64,000 bases of DNA, taken from the NCBI GenBank assembly GCA_033297205.1, contig MU859149.1, positions 1-64,000 of the forward strand, read 5' to 3'. Source of the stretch: Pseudoneurospora amorphoporcata (taxonomy: Eukaryota > Ascomycota > Sordariomycetes > Sordariales > Sordariaceae). The translations under genes and the position numbers were made by a program. Within the stretch, counting starts at the first letter, position 1. Every line of letters begins with the position of its first letter. Below are positions 22,701-33,959 of the stretch, piece after piece. A model generated the notes under the pieces. It was not told where the DNA came from. It worked only from the letters and a program-made list of their open reading frames with translations, and ran no database searches.

Positions 22701-24216
22701 TGACCCAAGCAGCCTCTGTACGGACACGGATATTATCAGGGTCACGCTTCAGGGCCCGTTCGAAAAAGTCAATCGCTTCATCGTACTCCTCCTCCTCCTC
22801 GTAGATTAGACCAACACCAATCATGGCGGGGGTAGAGGTTGGGTCATGAGCGAGTACCGCATCAAAAAGAACCTTGGCTTCCTGGTGGTTGCGAGGAGTC
22901 TGGTAAAAGACCAAAGCAGTGCCGAGATACAGCGAAAAGGCGTCCTCGGTAAAGCGGAAATCCAAACCAGTCTTGGCCCGCTCGTCCTTCAGGAAAGTCA
23001 AGGCCTTGCGCATCAGCTCGACATTGCTCTCCCACTCCTCCAGATGCTGGTAGTATTCGCCCATTAGTCTGAACGCCAGCAAGGACTCGGCACCGCTGAT
23101 ACCCTCTGTCATCATGAGAAGACGGTCTTCCTCGGTGATGGGAGCATAGATGGTGGCCGCGCCTCCATCCTCGTCGTCCTCGCTCTCTTCCGTGCTACCC
23201 TCGCTCTTGGCCGCCGCATCCTCTGTTGTTGTCTGTTCCTCCTTCTCCTGCGGGAAGGGAGACACGCTGCTGGTCAAGAAACCCATGACGACCCTGTTGA
23301 GATCACTATCGGGGAAGAAGGTGCAGTACTGTCTCAGCACTGTGACATCCCACTCCTTGATCTCCTTGTGGTCCTGCCAGTTGATGGCGATATCCCAGGC
23401 CAGCTTGTAAGGGTGCTTGATGATGACCATGTCGTTGGCGAGCTTCAGGACGTTGGCCAGTTCTCGCTCCTTTTCCTCTCCTGGAGGCCAGGCCATCAGT
23501 CGGTCGTGGCAGTATTGGATCAGCTTCTCCTCGTACATGCGGCGCACTTCATCGTCGTTGGTCCAGTTGATGAGCTGGGCGTAGGTGTAGCTCAGCCTGC
23601 TCTGTCTGTAGACCTCCCTCTTGACCTCTAGGGTGACCTCGTTGATTCTTGCGCCGATGCGCGTCCTCCTCTCACCAATCAAGGTGTTGATGCGCTTCTT
23701 CTCATTTTGCTCCACCAGCTGGGCCTGTGTCTCGTATGTCCTCCACACATGGCCGAAGCGACCCTCGATGGCCTCGTAGATGGGGGATTCGGGCAATATT
23801 AGGTCGAGGGCGTCCACGTATTGGTATGACTCAGCCTTGGTGCGGGCATAGGTGATGAAGCTGTCGACGGTCTCGTAGCATTTCTGAAGGTCATTCGCGT
23901 CTCGGAAGATCTCTGCCAGCTTGAGGACGGCATGCTGGTGTTGCTTGAACTTCTTTGTGGTGTCCAGGTTTGGGTACAGCTTGACGAGGCCCTGCCATGC
24001 CTCCTTCTCTTCTGGCTTGAGTCTGGTGGCGGCGAGGTATGTGTTCTCTGCTTCCTCCAGCCTCCCCTTCTTGTCGAGAGCAAAGGCCAGGAGGATGTGG
24101 CCCTGGTAACTCTTGCCGTCCTTGTCGATGATGTTCTTTGCGCCCTCGATGGCGTCGTCCCACTGCTGTTTCTTGATGGCCTCGGCAGCCGCCTTGACGA
24201 GCTGTTTGGTGGACAT
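19768..24216 (-). CDS. ski3: Ski complex TPR scaffold Ski3 (SKIC3/TTC37)
   Basis: A single exon of 1482 residues from ATG at 24216. Ski3 is the large tetratricopeptide scaffold that holds the Ski2 helicase and Ski8 together and feeds mRNA into the cytoplasmic exosome for 3'-to-5' decay. The start MSTKQLVKAAAEAIKKQQW is a characteristic Ski3 N-terminal TPR, followed by TPR-like helical pairs along almost the full length (for example GHILLAFALDKKGRLEEAEN, YDEAIDFFERALKRDPDN, SWVGLGEAYHSSGRYIAATK, SEFWNALGVV). An acidic insert (EESEDDEDGG) lies near residues 345-355. The length matches fungal Ski3. The gene is divergent from utp22 across 480 bases. Confidence 0.93.
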   Translation of the reverse strand: MSTKQLVKAAAEAIKKQQWDDAIEGAKNIIDKDGKSYQGHILLAFALDKKGRLEEAENTYLAATRLKPEEKEAWQGLVKLYPNLDTTKKFKQHQHAVLKLAEIFRDANDLQKCYETVDSFITYARTKAESYQYVDALDLILPESPIYEAIEGRFGHVWRTYETQAQLVEQNEKKRINTLIGERRTRIGARINEVTLEVKREVYRQSRLSYTYAQLINWTNDDEVRRMYEEKLIQYCHDRLMAWPPGEEKERELANVLKLANDMVIIKHPYKLAWDIAINWQDHKEIKEWDVTVLRQYCTFFPDSDLNRVVMGFLTSSVSPFPQEKEEQTTTEDAAAKSEGSTEESEDDEDGGAATIYAPITEEDRLLMMTEGISGAESLLAFRLMGEYYQHLEEWESNVELMRKALTFLKDERAKTGLDFRFTEDAFSLYLGTALVFYQTPRNHQEAKVLFDAVLAHDPTSTPAMIGVGLIYEEEEEYDEAIDFFERALKRDPDNIRVRTEAAWVKALKRDFAMARAELDACIPILSKKGQSKEILSQTQYRLGYCIWNIDTSKAARKDRSGAYAMFLESLKNNLNYAPAYTILGIYYADYAKDKKRARRCFQKAVELSPSEVESAERLARSFADDGDWDRVELVAQRVVDSGKVKPPPGSKRKGISWPFAALGVAELNKQEFHKAIVSFQSALRISPNDYHSWVGLGEAYHSSGRYIAATKAILNAQKLEESSEANLTGETWFTKFILADIKRELGDFDESIELYQHVIQERPDEEGVATALMQTLVDNALDSLNKGFFGKAAGLAAEALTFATKAPDAIKETFNYWKAIGDACSLFSTIQGRISEFPAGIVRSLLGNDDDLPAYQILKDIDNVGTGIVSTDGIFPKDETVGVDLTKALQATILAHKRSIHIASNDIHAQSVAYYNLGWAEYRAHACLPPDMRKNSHKKPTNYIKAAIACFKRAIELEAGNSEFWNALGVVTSEVNPAVAQHAFCRSLFLNERGAHVWANLATLALAQGDLGLANEAFTRSQSTDPDYSLAWLGQGVVALLTGNEKDARGLFTHAMEISGDSSRIISQRYAVSMFDYILSCSSSESLPITTLIQPIFALSQLQSLHSSSASSSSSTDLAYTHLLALFLERTGELSRAISILDSLSTTLEQEYESTESPLALKHFAIVKSDLARCQLSAHLFSEAIDSADLALQLSSDEDSADELTAEERRKLRLSAHVTLGLAKYHSHDITAAVAAFDQALSESDTDTTNPDVVCLLAQILWATGSEESRERGRDLLFSVIADTAENSEQQQHVQSVLLLGVIALLDSDAESMDAVVSELEALRSSVDEDLISPEQQAQLGEVLRAILAASASASGEAQAQAQAQPMVDVMLHPFLPHGWARVAQLAASSCTYTLDEQHEHEQQEGQAISECEAASEMALRVARKGVPPRGNLTPEDLARAYAGTGRPADAQVGVVVAPWERSGWESLGGVVTVGVGVKQH

Positions 24217-24696
24217 GGCCTGGGTGGTGGTGGTGTGTCCACTTGTTGAATAGGTAGGATAAGTTTGTCAAGAGGAATCGCAGAGGGAAACAGGAATGGT
24301 AAATAGGGAATGACACGAATGAGGGAGAGGGAAGAAGTAAACAAATATTGCAAGGCTGAGGGTGATAAATGTTGGAGTGTTAAGCTTCGTGTTTGGCGAC
24401 AGCGGATGAGCTAACAAGCGAACATCAACTGAACCAGGCACAAATCAATGTGCATCATAGAGGTGGGGCTCACTGTCTTGTTAAATCAGGCGGCACTGTG
24501 TTTACTCTTATCGCTTATCGGAGCTCCAGCGTCTCAAAAAATTTGGGATTCGCGAACTGGACGGGACTTGATCCCACTGCTGGCGTTCAGTGCTCTCAGC
24601 AGTTGTCACTATCAATTATTTTCCACGTCTCCATTCCCATCTTCGTCTTGACAACATCACCACCAACCACCACCAACCACCATACCACCACACAAA
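24217..24696. promoter_or_regulatory. divergent promoter ski3 / utp22
   Basis: 480 bases between two start codons facing away from each other. Two CTTATC (GATAAG in reverse) sites sit close together at 24507-24512 and 24514-24519, giving CTTATCGCTTATCGG. The 24640-24695 stretch is a CAC/ACC-rich leader just before the utp22 ATG. The GATA-type reading is inference. Confidence 0.5.
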
Positions 24697-27600
24697 ATGG
24701 AACCAGGATCAGCAAAACGACGAAAGATTGGCCACTCGCGCGGTGAAAGCGCTGTTGGCAACATCGATGCCGCTGCCTCCTCTGGTCTCTCCCGTGGCCG
24801 CGCATTCATCCTCGAAGCCGAAGAACTCGTCGACCAAGTGAAGCTCGACTATGCGACTGCCCTCCAAGGTGTCGACTCTCTCCTCCACAAGATCAAGGGC
24901 TCCATCGAAGCCATCGAAGCCCACGATGCCCTCCAGATCGCCGACGCCGCCACCAAACTCGAAAAGAAACACAAGATCCAGATCCCGTTCCCTGAACCGC
25001 GCCCATCCAGAGAGTCCAACTACAAGGTCGCCTTCGCAAAGCCTTGCCAGTTCAACGTTGTCGGCAGCTATGTGTCCAAGACCATGATCAGGGCCCAGAA
25101 GAGCCATGCTGTGGATATGGTGGTTGTCATCCCCGGAGAGACCCTGCAAGAGAAGGACTATCTCGACCTGCGATACTTTTACAAGAGAGCCTACTTCCTC
25201 GCTGTTGTGGCTGCTGCTCTACAAAAGGACCTGGCTGACGATGGAGAGCTTTCATACGAATACCTGAACGGGAACCCCCTGTGTCCCGTTCTGTCGTTGA
25301 AACCAAAGGTCCGAGGAGAAACGAAGGAGGGCCGACTGGACTACAGAGTGCGCATCATCCCTTGCGCCCCCGACAACTTTTTCCCCAAATCAAAGCTTCA
25401 CTTGGGCGCTACCCTCGTGCGCAAAGCTGGTGATGACGACGAATCCAAAGTTGCGACCAAGCCTACGCCATTCTACAACTCGACCGTTGTTTCCGAGTCC
25501 TGCTTCTTCCCCTACCTGAAGCTCTTGCGACAAACCGAAAAGAAATGCGCCGCGTTCAACAAGGCTTGTATCCTGGGTCGGGTGTGGCTGCAACAACGAG
25601 GACTGGGAAGCGACATGGCGGATGGTGGTTTTGGTCACTTTGAATGGACGGTGCTCCTGGCGCTTCTGCTCCAAAGCGGCGACAACACCAGAGGCCATGC
25701 GCCCTTGTCAACGTCCTTGAGCGCCACCCAGCTGTTCAAGGCCATGGTCCAGTTCTTGGCTGTTACCAACCTCTCCGAGAAACCCTGTGTTCTGGGCACT
25801 GCCACCGTCGAGACGGAGACGGCTGGTCCGGTTCTCTGGGACGCGGCTCGTGGGTTGAACGTTGCCTTCAAGATGAGCAACTGGTCCGCCGGCAAGCTAC
25901 ACCAACACGCCAAGTGGACGAGGAGCCTTCTCAACGACAGCACTGCCGACCAGTTCACCCCTACCTTTATTCTCAGGGCCGACCTCCCTTGGCAAAACTA
26001 CGACCTTATTGCCCACCTCAAGTACGATGCGAAGCAGGACAAGACGGAACCGGTCGACTGCCGCGGACGGCTATGGGAATACAGTGACAAGGCGTACAGG
26101 GTACTTAGGCGGGCTCTTCAGGACGAGGAACTTGGCGAGAGGGCTAGGTCGATCCACCTTCAACTACCCAAAAGCTCCTCTTGGGAACTCGCCAAGAAGC
26201 CTTCAACAAGGCAAAACCACACCATCGAGATTGGTGTCCTCTTCAACGCCGCCAACATGACCCGCGCCGTTGACCGTGGTCCGGCCGCTGGACCTAGCAC
26301 CGAGGAGAAGGAGGAATGTGCCAAGTTCCAGAGGTTCTGGGGTGAGAAGTCGGAGCTTCGTCGTTTCGAGGGTGACTCTATCAGGGAGACCTTGATCTGG
26401 TCGTCCACCTCCGCGTTTGACCTCTGCGAGGAGATCATGCGCTACATCCTCAAGCTCCATCTTGGCGTTGGCTACCTCGAGGACGAACTCACCTTCTACG
26501 GCGACGGCTTCACCGAGCTAATCCCCATCAAGACGACCGACACCTCGGTCTTCAACGCCGCCCGCAAGGCCTTTTCCTCCTTCGAGAAGGACATGCGCAA
26601 CCTCGACGACATGCCGCTGCACGTTAGGCAAATCGCTCCCATCTGCCCCGAGCTGCGACACGCCTCGGTCAAGGTGCCCTTCTCGACCGTGGCCAAATCC
26701 GGTCCCCGCCCGTTGGAATGCGTCATCTCCTTCGAAGCGTCTGGCAAGTGGCCCGAATCCATCGTGGCCATCCAACGCACCAAGATTGCCTTTTTGCGCA
26801 TCATGGGCGACCTCTTGGAGCGTTCCAAGCCCGGCGAGGTCCGGTCCTACGTCGGCCTCGAGTCCTCCACGACCACTAACACGGAGCTCGAAAACCTCGC
26901 CTATCTCGACATCGTCTACGAGTCCGGCCCTGCGTTCCGTCTGCGCATCCACTCGGACCTCGAAGAGGCCCTCCTCACGCGCCAGTCGCACGACAAGACC
27001 ATCGACCAACACCACCGCCACCAAGCCTCGGTGCTGCTCTCCAACTTCCGCAGGCTCTACTACCACCTGCCCCTGCACACCCAATCCATCAACACCTTCG
27101 CCACGCGCTTCCCCGCGCTTTCGCCCACCATCCGCCTGCTCAAGCACTGGTTCTCCAGCCACAAACTGTCCTCCCATTTCACTCCGGAATTCATCGAGCT
27201 CGTCGCCCTGCATGTCTTTTTGTGCCCATACCCCTGGGACAAACCGTCCTCCCCCTCCGTCGGGCTTCTCCGCGCCCTCCTTTTTTTGAGTCGCTGGGAC
27301 TGGCGCTCCGAGCCGCTCATCGTCGACACAAACGGCGACATGCCGTCCTCGGAGCGTTCCGCCATCTCCACCCGTCTCGAAGCCTGGCGCAAGATCGACC
27401 CGCTGATGAACCACACCGTTTTGTTCGTCGCCACCGCCCAAGAATCTTCGGGAGTCGCTTACACCACCGTCAATGGCGTCGCGCAGCCGAGCAAAGTGGT
27501 AGCAGCGCGCATGACTGCCCTCGCCAAGACCGCCTGTCGCGTAATTAGAGAAGAGGGCGTGGAGCTGGATGCCAGACGACTGTTCGTTCCTAGTACGAGG

Positions 27601-28131
27601 GAATATGACGTCTTGTTGCATCTTTCGCCCAAGGCACTCAAGGGTGTCGCCAGGGTTTATCCCAGCGAGGACCTCCTCACCAAGTCCTCCTCTGGTTCTG
27701 GTTCAAGCAAATACAAAAACCTCTCAACAACAGCAGGCCAAGACCCCCTTCCCCTGCCCGCCGCCCCGGTGGACACCTTGTTTGAAAGACTCGAAGCCAT
27801 TTACGGCTCCGGATCGGCCGCGCCGCTGGTCTTTTTCCGCGGAGGAGGAGGAGGAGGAGGAGGAGGAGAAGATGACAAGGTCGTAGGCGCCATCTGGAAC
27901 CCCACCATCACGCTTTCGAGGAGGAGCTTCAAGGTTAACTTGGGTACTTCTTATAAGCCGGTGGTGGTGGTGGGAGCTGGAAAGAAGAGAAAGGGTGGTG
28001 ATGGTGATGAGGATGGCGAGGAGAATGAGAAGGAGGAACAGCTGGTTGAAGTCAACAGAGAGGCCATCCTGAGCGAGATTGCTAGGATTGGGGGGGACAT
28101 TTTGGAGAAGGTGGAGGTGCAGATGGGCTAA
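24697..28131 (+). CDS. utp22: U3 snoRNP / UtpC component Utp22 (Nrap)
   Basis: A single exon of 1144 residues. Utp22/Nrap is a nucleolar protein of the UtpC subcomplex of the small-subunit processome, required for 18S rRNA maturation. The protein begins with a short basic stretch (AKRRKIGH), then carries the Nrap family sequence, a catalytically dead nucleotidyltransferase-like array: FNVVGSYVSKTMIR, AVDMVVVIPGE, DLRYFYKRAYFLAVVAAALQ, FEWTVLLALLLQSGD and PTIRLLKHWFSSHKLSSHF. The C-terminal 110 residues contain a GGA-encoded Gly run (near 27843-27870) and an acidic Lys/Glu-rich loop before the final conserved segment. These low-complexity inserts are normal for filamentous ascomycetes. Confidence 0.93.
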   Translation: MEPGSAKRRKIGHSRGESAVGNIDAAASSGLSRGRAFILEAEELVDQVKLDYATALQGVDSLLHKIKGSIEAIEAHDALQIADAATKLEKKHKIQIPFPEPRPSRESNYKVAFAKPCQFNVVGSYVSKTMIRAQKSHAVDMVVVIPGETLQEKDYLDLRYFYKRAYFLAVVAAALQKDLADDGELSYEYLNGNPLCPVLSLKPKVRGETKEGRLDYRVRIIPCAPDNFFPKSKLHLGATLVRKAGDDDESKVATKPTPFYNSTVVSESCFFPYLKLLRQTEKKCAAFNKACILGRVWLQQRGLGSDMADGGFGHFEWTVLLALLLQSGDNTRGHAPLSTSLSATQLFKAMVQFLAVTNLSEKPCVLGTATVETETAGPVLWDAARGLNVAFKMSNWSAGKLHQHAKWTRSLLNDSTADQFTPTFILRADLPWQNYDLIAHLKYDAKQDKTEPVDCRGRLWEYSDKAYRVLRRALQDEELGERARSIHLQLPKSSSWELAKKPSTRQNHTIEIGVLFNAANMTRAVDRGPAAGPSTEEKEECAKFQRFWGEKSELRRFEGDSIRETLIWSSTSAFDLCEEIMRYILKLHLGVGYLEDELTFYGDGFTELIPIKTTDTSVFNAARKAFSSFEKDMRNLDDMPLHVRQIAPICPELRHASVKVPFSTVAKSGPRPLECVISFEASGKWPESIVAIQRTKIAFLRIMGDLLERSKPGEVRSYVGLESSTTTNTELENLAYLDIVYESGPAFRLRIHSDLEEALLTRQSHDKTIDQHHRHQASVLLSNFRRLYYHLPLHTQSINTFATRFPALSPTIRLLKHWFSSHKLSSHFTPEFIELVALHVFLCPYPWDKPSSPSVGLLRALLFLSRWDWRSEPLIVDTNGDMPSSERSAISTRLEAWRKIDPLMNHTVLFVATAQESSGVAYTTVNGVAQPSKVVAARMTALAKTACRVIREEGVELDARRLFVPSTREYDVLLHLSPKALKGVARVYPSEDLLTKSSSGSGSSKYKNLSTTAGQDPLPLPAAPVDTLFERLEAIYGSGSAAPLVFFRGGGGGGGGGEDDKVVGAIWNPTITLSRRSFKVNLGTSYKPVVVVGAGKKRKGGDGDEDGEENEKEEQLVEVNREAILSEIARIGGDILEKVEVQMG

Positions 28132-28515
28132 GTTATCGTACGTGTTTCAGCTAGGTTGTTATATATGTTGTCTCGTAGACTTGTAGATATACCGAGATAC
28201 TTAATGAACAGCTCGCTACAGTATATTCACCGTTCACGAGGTGTTTGGAGGTTCTGTCCCTAGTCAAATGGTCATCGATACCTTTTCTCGACTACGAACA
28301 GAATGTAAGAAAAGGAGGTAACAGCAAAGGCTTTGCTTCCATTCGTAATGTAATGTAATAAATATGTACCAAACCGGACATGGGAACAAAAAGGCCGAGA
28401 AGGAGAAGCAAAGAAAATCATATATATACATCCCACCCAACCAACCCATCATCTCTCCCATGATCTCTCCCATCGTTAATACCTACCAGGAGCGTGATGA
28501 TGAGCTCAGAAAGGT
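28132..28515. other. convergent 3' region utp22 / ste6
   Basis: 384 bases between two genes that end towards each other; it should hold both terminator regions. AATGTAATGTAATAAATATG at 28346-28365 is AT-rich and suits a polyadenylation region. No gene seen. Confidence 0.5.
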
Positions 28516-31500
28516 TCAATTGTCCAACCTCCATCCCCAGGTGCTCCTCCTCCCCCTCTTCGTCGAAGGCGACTGATTAACAGCAGAAGACACCCGCTCA
28601 GTGCTAGAATCCGGCGAAGTTCCCTCCAATCTCCGCAATGCTTCCTCATTGACCGTCCTGGACCGGTTCTCACTTGCACTTCCACTTCCTGTTCCGAAGG
28701 GTCTAGGTTTCTCGTAGTCCTCGTCGTCGCCGCTTAGGTCGCTGACCCCATTTTCATCATCCTGCCACTGTCTTTGTCTTTGTCCGTGTCCGTAATGCTC
28801 AGTCGCGGACAAACTCTGTCCGCCGAGGTCAGAACTGTGAATCGCCGCCATCGTCCGATGCCCCTGATCCTGATGGCCATATTGTCGCTGTCGCCCCTGG
28901 TCAGAGAAAGGAAGTGATGGAGAACCGTAGGAATCATCAACACCGCCAGGGGCATCCCACGCACCACCGCTAACCATGCCCTCAAACCGTCCCCCTCTCT
29001 TGGCCACCAAGTCAAGGTAGGGACCCTCCTCAATGACTGTGCCGTTCTCGATCATCACCACGCGATCAGCCATCCGCATCATCTCTTTTGAATGCGTCAC
29101 CACCACGATCGCCATACCCCCTTCTCCCTCTCCCTCTCCATTAGCATTAGCCTCCTTCCCGCTCCCATCGCTCCCAGCCCGGTTCTCCCGAACCAACCTG
29201 GCAAAAACCTCCCTCACAGCCTCCGCCCCCTCGGCATCCAAACTAGCAGTCGGCTCATCAGCTACTATCAGTTTTGGAGAGCGAATAATGGCGCGCGCGA
29301 TAGATACCCGCTGCGCTTGTCCCCCTGAGAGCTGCAGACCGGACCCGGACCCTTCGCCTACCGCCGTGTCGTACCCGTCTGGCAAGCTGATGATGAACTC
29401 GTGGATGGAAGCTAGCTGGGCGGCGCGGTGCAACAAGTGTTGGTTTTCCGGGAGACGGAGCGATGAAGAATCGGGCAGCCCATAGAGGATGTTCTCGCGG
29501 AGAGTGGTGGGGAGGAGGAAAGGGTGTTGGGGGATGTAAGCAATGAGGGAACGGAGGGAGGGGGTGTGGATTTGTGACGAGGGGATGGAGTTGTAGGTTA
29601 GTGATGAGCAACTCTGGCTGTTGGGGGACGGGGAGTCGGGGGACATGGAGTCGGAGTCGTGGGGGGAAAGGGGAGAAAGAGGCGGATACAAGTTAATCAG
29701 CAACCCAGCAACCGTACTCTTCCCACACCCCGACTCTCCAACAACAGCCAAACACTCTCCCGCCTCGATCCTCAAGTTCAGATTCCTCAGCACCAACGTG
29801 TCCGGAGCGGCGCCTGGGTATGCGAATCTCAAGTTCCGCATGACAACGGGTAGAGGACTTGAAACCCGCTGCGTCCCCTGACTCTCATGACCGCCCTCAT
29901 AGCTCAAATTCGCAAAATACAGCATCTGCGTGGCCGTGGCCTTGGCCGCCGCAATCTGCGGGACGTTGGCGAGCATATTGACGCATGTCCCCAGCGAAAA
30001 GAGCATCAAGTTGATCACGCGCAGGAGGTCAGTGACGGACGCGCGGTCCTGCGACAGGATCTTGGCGCCGTAATAGAATATCAGAGCGGTCAGGTAATAT
30101 GCGATCGACTGGTTGAGGCCGAAGAAGAGGCCGACGTACGTGGCTCGCTTCAAGCCCAGCTGGTAGGCATGGTTGATGGCGGAGGCGTATTTGGTTGCAA
30201 AGTGCTTCTCCAAGGTCAGGGCGCGGACGACCTTGAGATTGCCAGTTTCAAATGTTTCGGACAACACCTGGCCGGTGCGCAGGGCCGCGCCATCGCAGCG
30301 GGATTCCCACTTGTCGCTGAAGACTGCGTTAAGTCGGCCGGCGATGACGGCAGCAGGCAGGCCGCCGAGCAGCGTGACAAGCGTCAGATCCCACTGGATG
30401 GTCAACGCCCAGACTATCGCCACGACAATCAACGTGCTGACCGTGACCAGAATGGGGACAAACATGCCGACTAGCTTGCGCATCTCCTCTGCATTCCTGT
30501 CCAGACAGGCCACTATTTTCGCGGGGCTGTGTGACGACTTGGCAAACCAGCTTTTCGGCTGCGCGAGAATCCGCGTCATGGCTTCTGCCCTCAATGTGGT
30601 GACCCATTTGTTGGCTACTTTTTCTAAAAAGAAGAAAGACCCAAAGGTGGCGAGGGCGTCGATGATGGCTACGGCGGCTAGGATGCCGGCCCATTTGGAG
30701 CCGGCTGCTACCCTGGCGGAGGGGGAGGACCAGAAGGAGGAGAGCAGTTGGGCGAAGACGAAGGAGAAGGATGGGTTGGCGCCTGCGACGACTAAACACA
30801 AACAGATGCCCAGAAGCAGTTCAGCCTTGGTGCCCAAGTCCAAAGTCGGCCAGACGGTGCGGAGGATTACCGACAAAGAAGGAAGGCGGTTGTTGATTGA
30901 GTGTAGCTTTTGTTTGTTCTTGTTGGCCGTTGTCTGGTTGGGATTGGAACTGTGAGATGCTGCCGAGACGATGGACGCCATGCTGTTACGCCGCTTCTTG
31001 TAGAATTTCTGGCGCTGTTTCTTGTTGGCGAGTTTCTCGAGGAAGACTAGCTCGAGGGAGTCCATGCTGCCGTTGAGTTGAGCTTCCGTCACTTTCGGGT
31101 CAGGATGCTGGGTCCGCCGGGCGTTAGACACGCGCCGGGTGTTTTTGACTGATAGGCCGGTTTGGGTGATGAGTTCGATGGAGGAGGTGCTGTGTCTGTG
31201 GCCGTCTTTTGACAGAGGAGAGACCTCGCGGATGCGATCGGGGTTGGTGTTGGCGTGAGGGTGGAGGTGGTGGATTGGGGCTTTGCCGGCGGCGCTGAAT
31301 CTTCTTGAGGTAAGTCGGGAGGATTTGTTGTTATCTGTGGAAGCAGAGGGGTGTAGGTCGAAGCCAAAGGTCAACCTGGGAAAGACGATACTTCCTCTGT
31401 GGTTGCGCAGACTCAGGCCGCGGGCGAGTTGGACGTATGTTGCTTCTTTGATGACTTCCTCCTCCGAGTCCTCTTCCTCAAGTTCGTCAATATCATCCAG

Positions 31501-33502
31501 GTCGCTTTCTTGCTCGCCCTCGTCATCAGCCTCGCTGTATTCAACTGCCTTATCATGGTGACCATCATCATGATCAGCAGAAGCAACAAGCGCAGCAAAC
31601 AAACCCTCCCTCTCCTCTCTCAAGTGTTTTCCATGTCCTTGCTGAACAACCCGTCCTCCGTCCATGACATATACCATCTCGCCCTCGCCGATACACCCCA
31701 CCTCATGCGTGATGATAATCGTCGTCTTGCCTCTCCTCCAGATACGGATGGCATCCATGATCAGTCCCCTCGACACGGGGTCCAAGCCGCAAGTGATCTC
31801 ATCCAGAATCAAAACAGGCGGATCACGAATCTTGGCTCTCGCCAACGCCAAATGTTGACGCTGTCCGCCCGAAAGGGAGTAACCACCAGGTCCAATCTGC
31901 GTATCCAGACCTTGAGGCATTCCGGCAATAGTAGTCTGTAGCAAAGCCATGGAGCACGCTTCTTTGACGTCTTCCACTGTGACTTGGTCAGGTTGGTATC
32001 CGCCAAAGGCAACGTTCTGGAAAAGACTGTCGTTGAACAAGACGCTAGATTGCTGGATCAGGGTAATGTTTTGTCTGACCCATGGCAGATCTAGTCGCGT
32101 GATAGGTTGTCCATCGACGGTGATTTGGCCGGTCAACGGTTCGTAGAAGCGAGCTAGCAAGTTACCGAGGGTGGATTTACCTGACCCTGAACGGCCGACG
32201 ATAAAGGTAAGGGAGCCGGATGGGAAATGGAACGAAGAAGGGTGGAGGACCAAGTTGGAAGGTGAAGACGGGTAGGCGAAGGATATGTTGGAGAGAGAAA
32301 TGTCGCCGTGGCAGGTCGATGGGTGGATACCAGTCTCCTGAGGTGTGACGGTCTGACCCGGATCAGCCTGACGGACGAGTTCTTGGAGGGATTGACCTGC
32401 TGCCATTCCCTTGGCTAGAATCAGCCATTGGGGACCGAGGGTCCCGATGGACTGGAAGGCGATGAGGGCGCAGTAGAATGTCGTCAAGGCGTTTCCGGGG
32501 GTGAGGTCCCCCTTGTTGACAAACACCACGGCCAAGTAAAAACCGAGCACGAAAAGCGACATCATCCATAGCTTGATGTAGCTCATTTGTCCACAGTTAC
32601 ACAGGACCTGACGAGTGTAATACTTGGAGGACCTTTTGACAGCCGAAATGAAGTTGAAAGACTCATGGTCAGCAGCATTGTAGGCTTTGACAAGGTCAAT
32701 GGCGGTGGTCGCAGCGGTGGCATGCTTAGCAGCCTCGGCAAGTTCGTGCTTCTGGCCGGCGATGGCAGGGTCGAGGAAACGGGCGATGAGCCAGAGGATG
32801 AGAGCCGACGGCACAGCGGTGGAGAGCATTACGAGCGTCAGCTGGTAAGAGTAGTAGAAGGCGATAATGATGCAAGAGGCGAAGACGAGGAGGTCGCAGA
32901 CTAGGAAGCCTAGGACTTGGGATGTGCCGAGTTGGAGTTCGCGGGTTTGGCTGCCGGGGAGATTAGTATCAGGTTGAAATACTTGAGACAGAAGGGACAT
33001 ACGTCTGAATAGTAGTCATCAAACTAGACATGCCATGCTCTCTCCGATCAAACCAAGCTGCACTTCGACCAAGCAGAGTCGAGTACAAAGTCTCTCTGGT
33101 AGTCTTTGCGCGCAACTCGCCGGCGACAACCCAAAGGGCAACGTCAATGCTGCAAAACACCCACATGCCGAGTCCGAGGATGAACATGTAAAGACACCAT
33201 TGGGAGGTCTGGCCAAGGTTCTCGGCTGCGGTAATCTCTCCTGCGCCATAAGAGGTGCAGACCTGGAAGATGTTGCCGAGAAGGATGGCGTAGGCGGTTC
33301 GTCCGGCGGCGACGACGGCTGAGCCGCAGAGGGCGGAGACGATGAGCCAGACATGGGTTGGGCGGGTGAAGGCAAAGAGGTTTTTGACGGACGATCGCAT
33401 GGCCGTGGGGGCTGCTGGTTGGCCGTGAGCCGCAGTTTGGACTGTGATGGCCTCGTCCGTCGTGGAAGAGCTTTCGCCCTTTTCGTGTTTATGATTGATC
33501 AT
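28516..33502 (-). CDS. ste6: ABC transporter Ste6-type (a-factor-like pheromone exporter)
   Basis: Two exons, complement(28516..32950, 33003..33502), 1644 residues. A full-size ABCB transporter, TMD-NBD-TMD-NBD. NBD1 has Walker A GRSGSGKST (about residue 420), signature LSGGQRQ (about 525) and Walker B VLILDEITCGLD. NBD2 has GESGCGKST (about 1240), LSGGQAQ (about 1375) and LIVADEPTASLD. The long charged linker and low-complexity NBD2 insert are typical of fungal Ste6, which exports the prenylated a-type pheromone. The intron (32951-33002, 52 bp) is GTATGT...CAG with an ACTAAT branch site and restores the frame exactly. The start is uncertain: 33502 is the first ATG, but the frame is open without an ATG to about 33571 and beyond, up to a TAG near 33612, so an upstream coding exon may exist. 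The pheromone-export role is from family knowledge. Confidence 0.88.
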
Positions 33503-33959
33503 CTCGAGTGGTTTGGACAGTAGTTGTTGACCGTCTATCAGTTTGACCAGCTCATGGTGGTAAAAGTCCAAGAGGATATGACAGTCGGCTTTTTGGAGGA
33601 AGTGGTGGTAATTCGAAGACTAGTGGTAACTTGTGATGGTATAATAGGATGGCCATTTCGAGATTTGGTTGCCGTGATAATGAGGTCTTTGTTTGGCGTT
33701 TCATGCTATTGTTGTGTCGAGCCAGGGTTAACCGAGAACAATAGGAAGCTGGGCCGAGATGAAATCTAACAAATCTTTCGGACTGGGATGGGATTGAAGA
33801 CTGTGGCACTTGGTTCTGTTAGTTAAACATTTCTATCACATTAATGACGCTTACCTCTCTCCATTTTCCGTCCAACAAGTACACCACAACATGCACCCTC
33901 AAATGATGGAATGACTGGACTGCAGAACATCTTTTTGTATTCGCTCGATCCATGGTATT
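33503..33959. other. spacer between ste6 start and PBDC1-like gene end
   Basis: About 450 bases between two minus-strand genes; it holds the ste6 promoter/leader and the 3' end of the upstream gene. The minus-strand frame at 33552-33809 lacks a recognisable domain. Confidence 0.5.

Noticed and set aside
26518..27621. 367-codon minus-strand frame opposite utp22
   Set aside because: Shadow of the highly biased codon use in utp22; no protein features.
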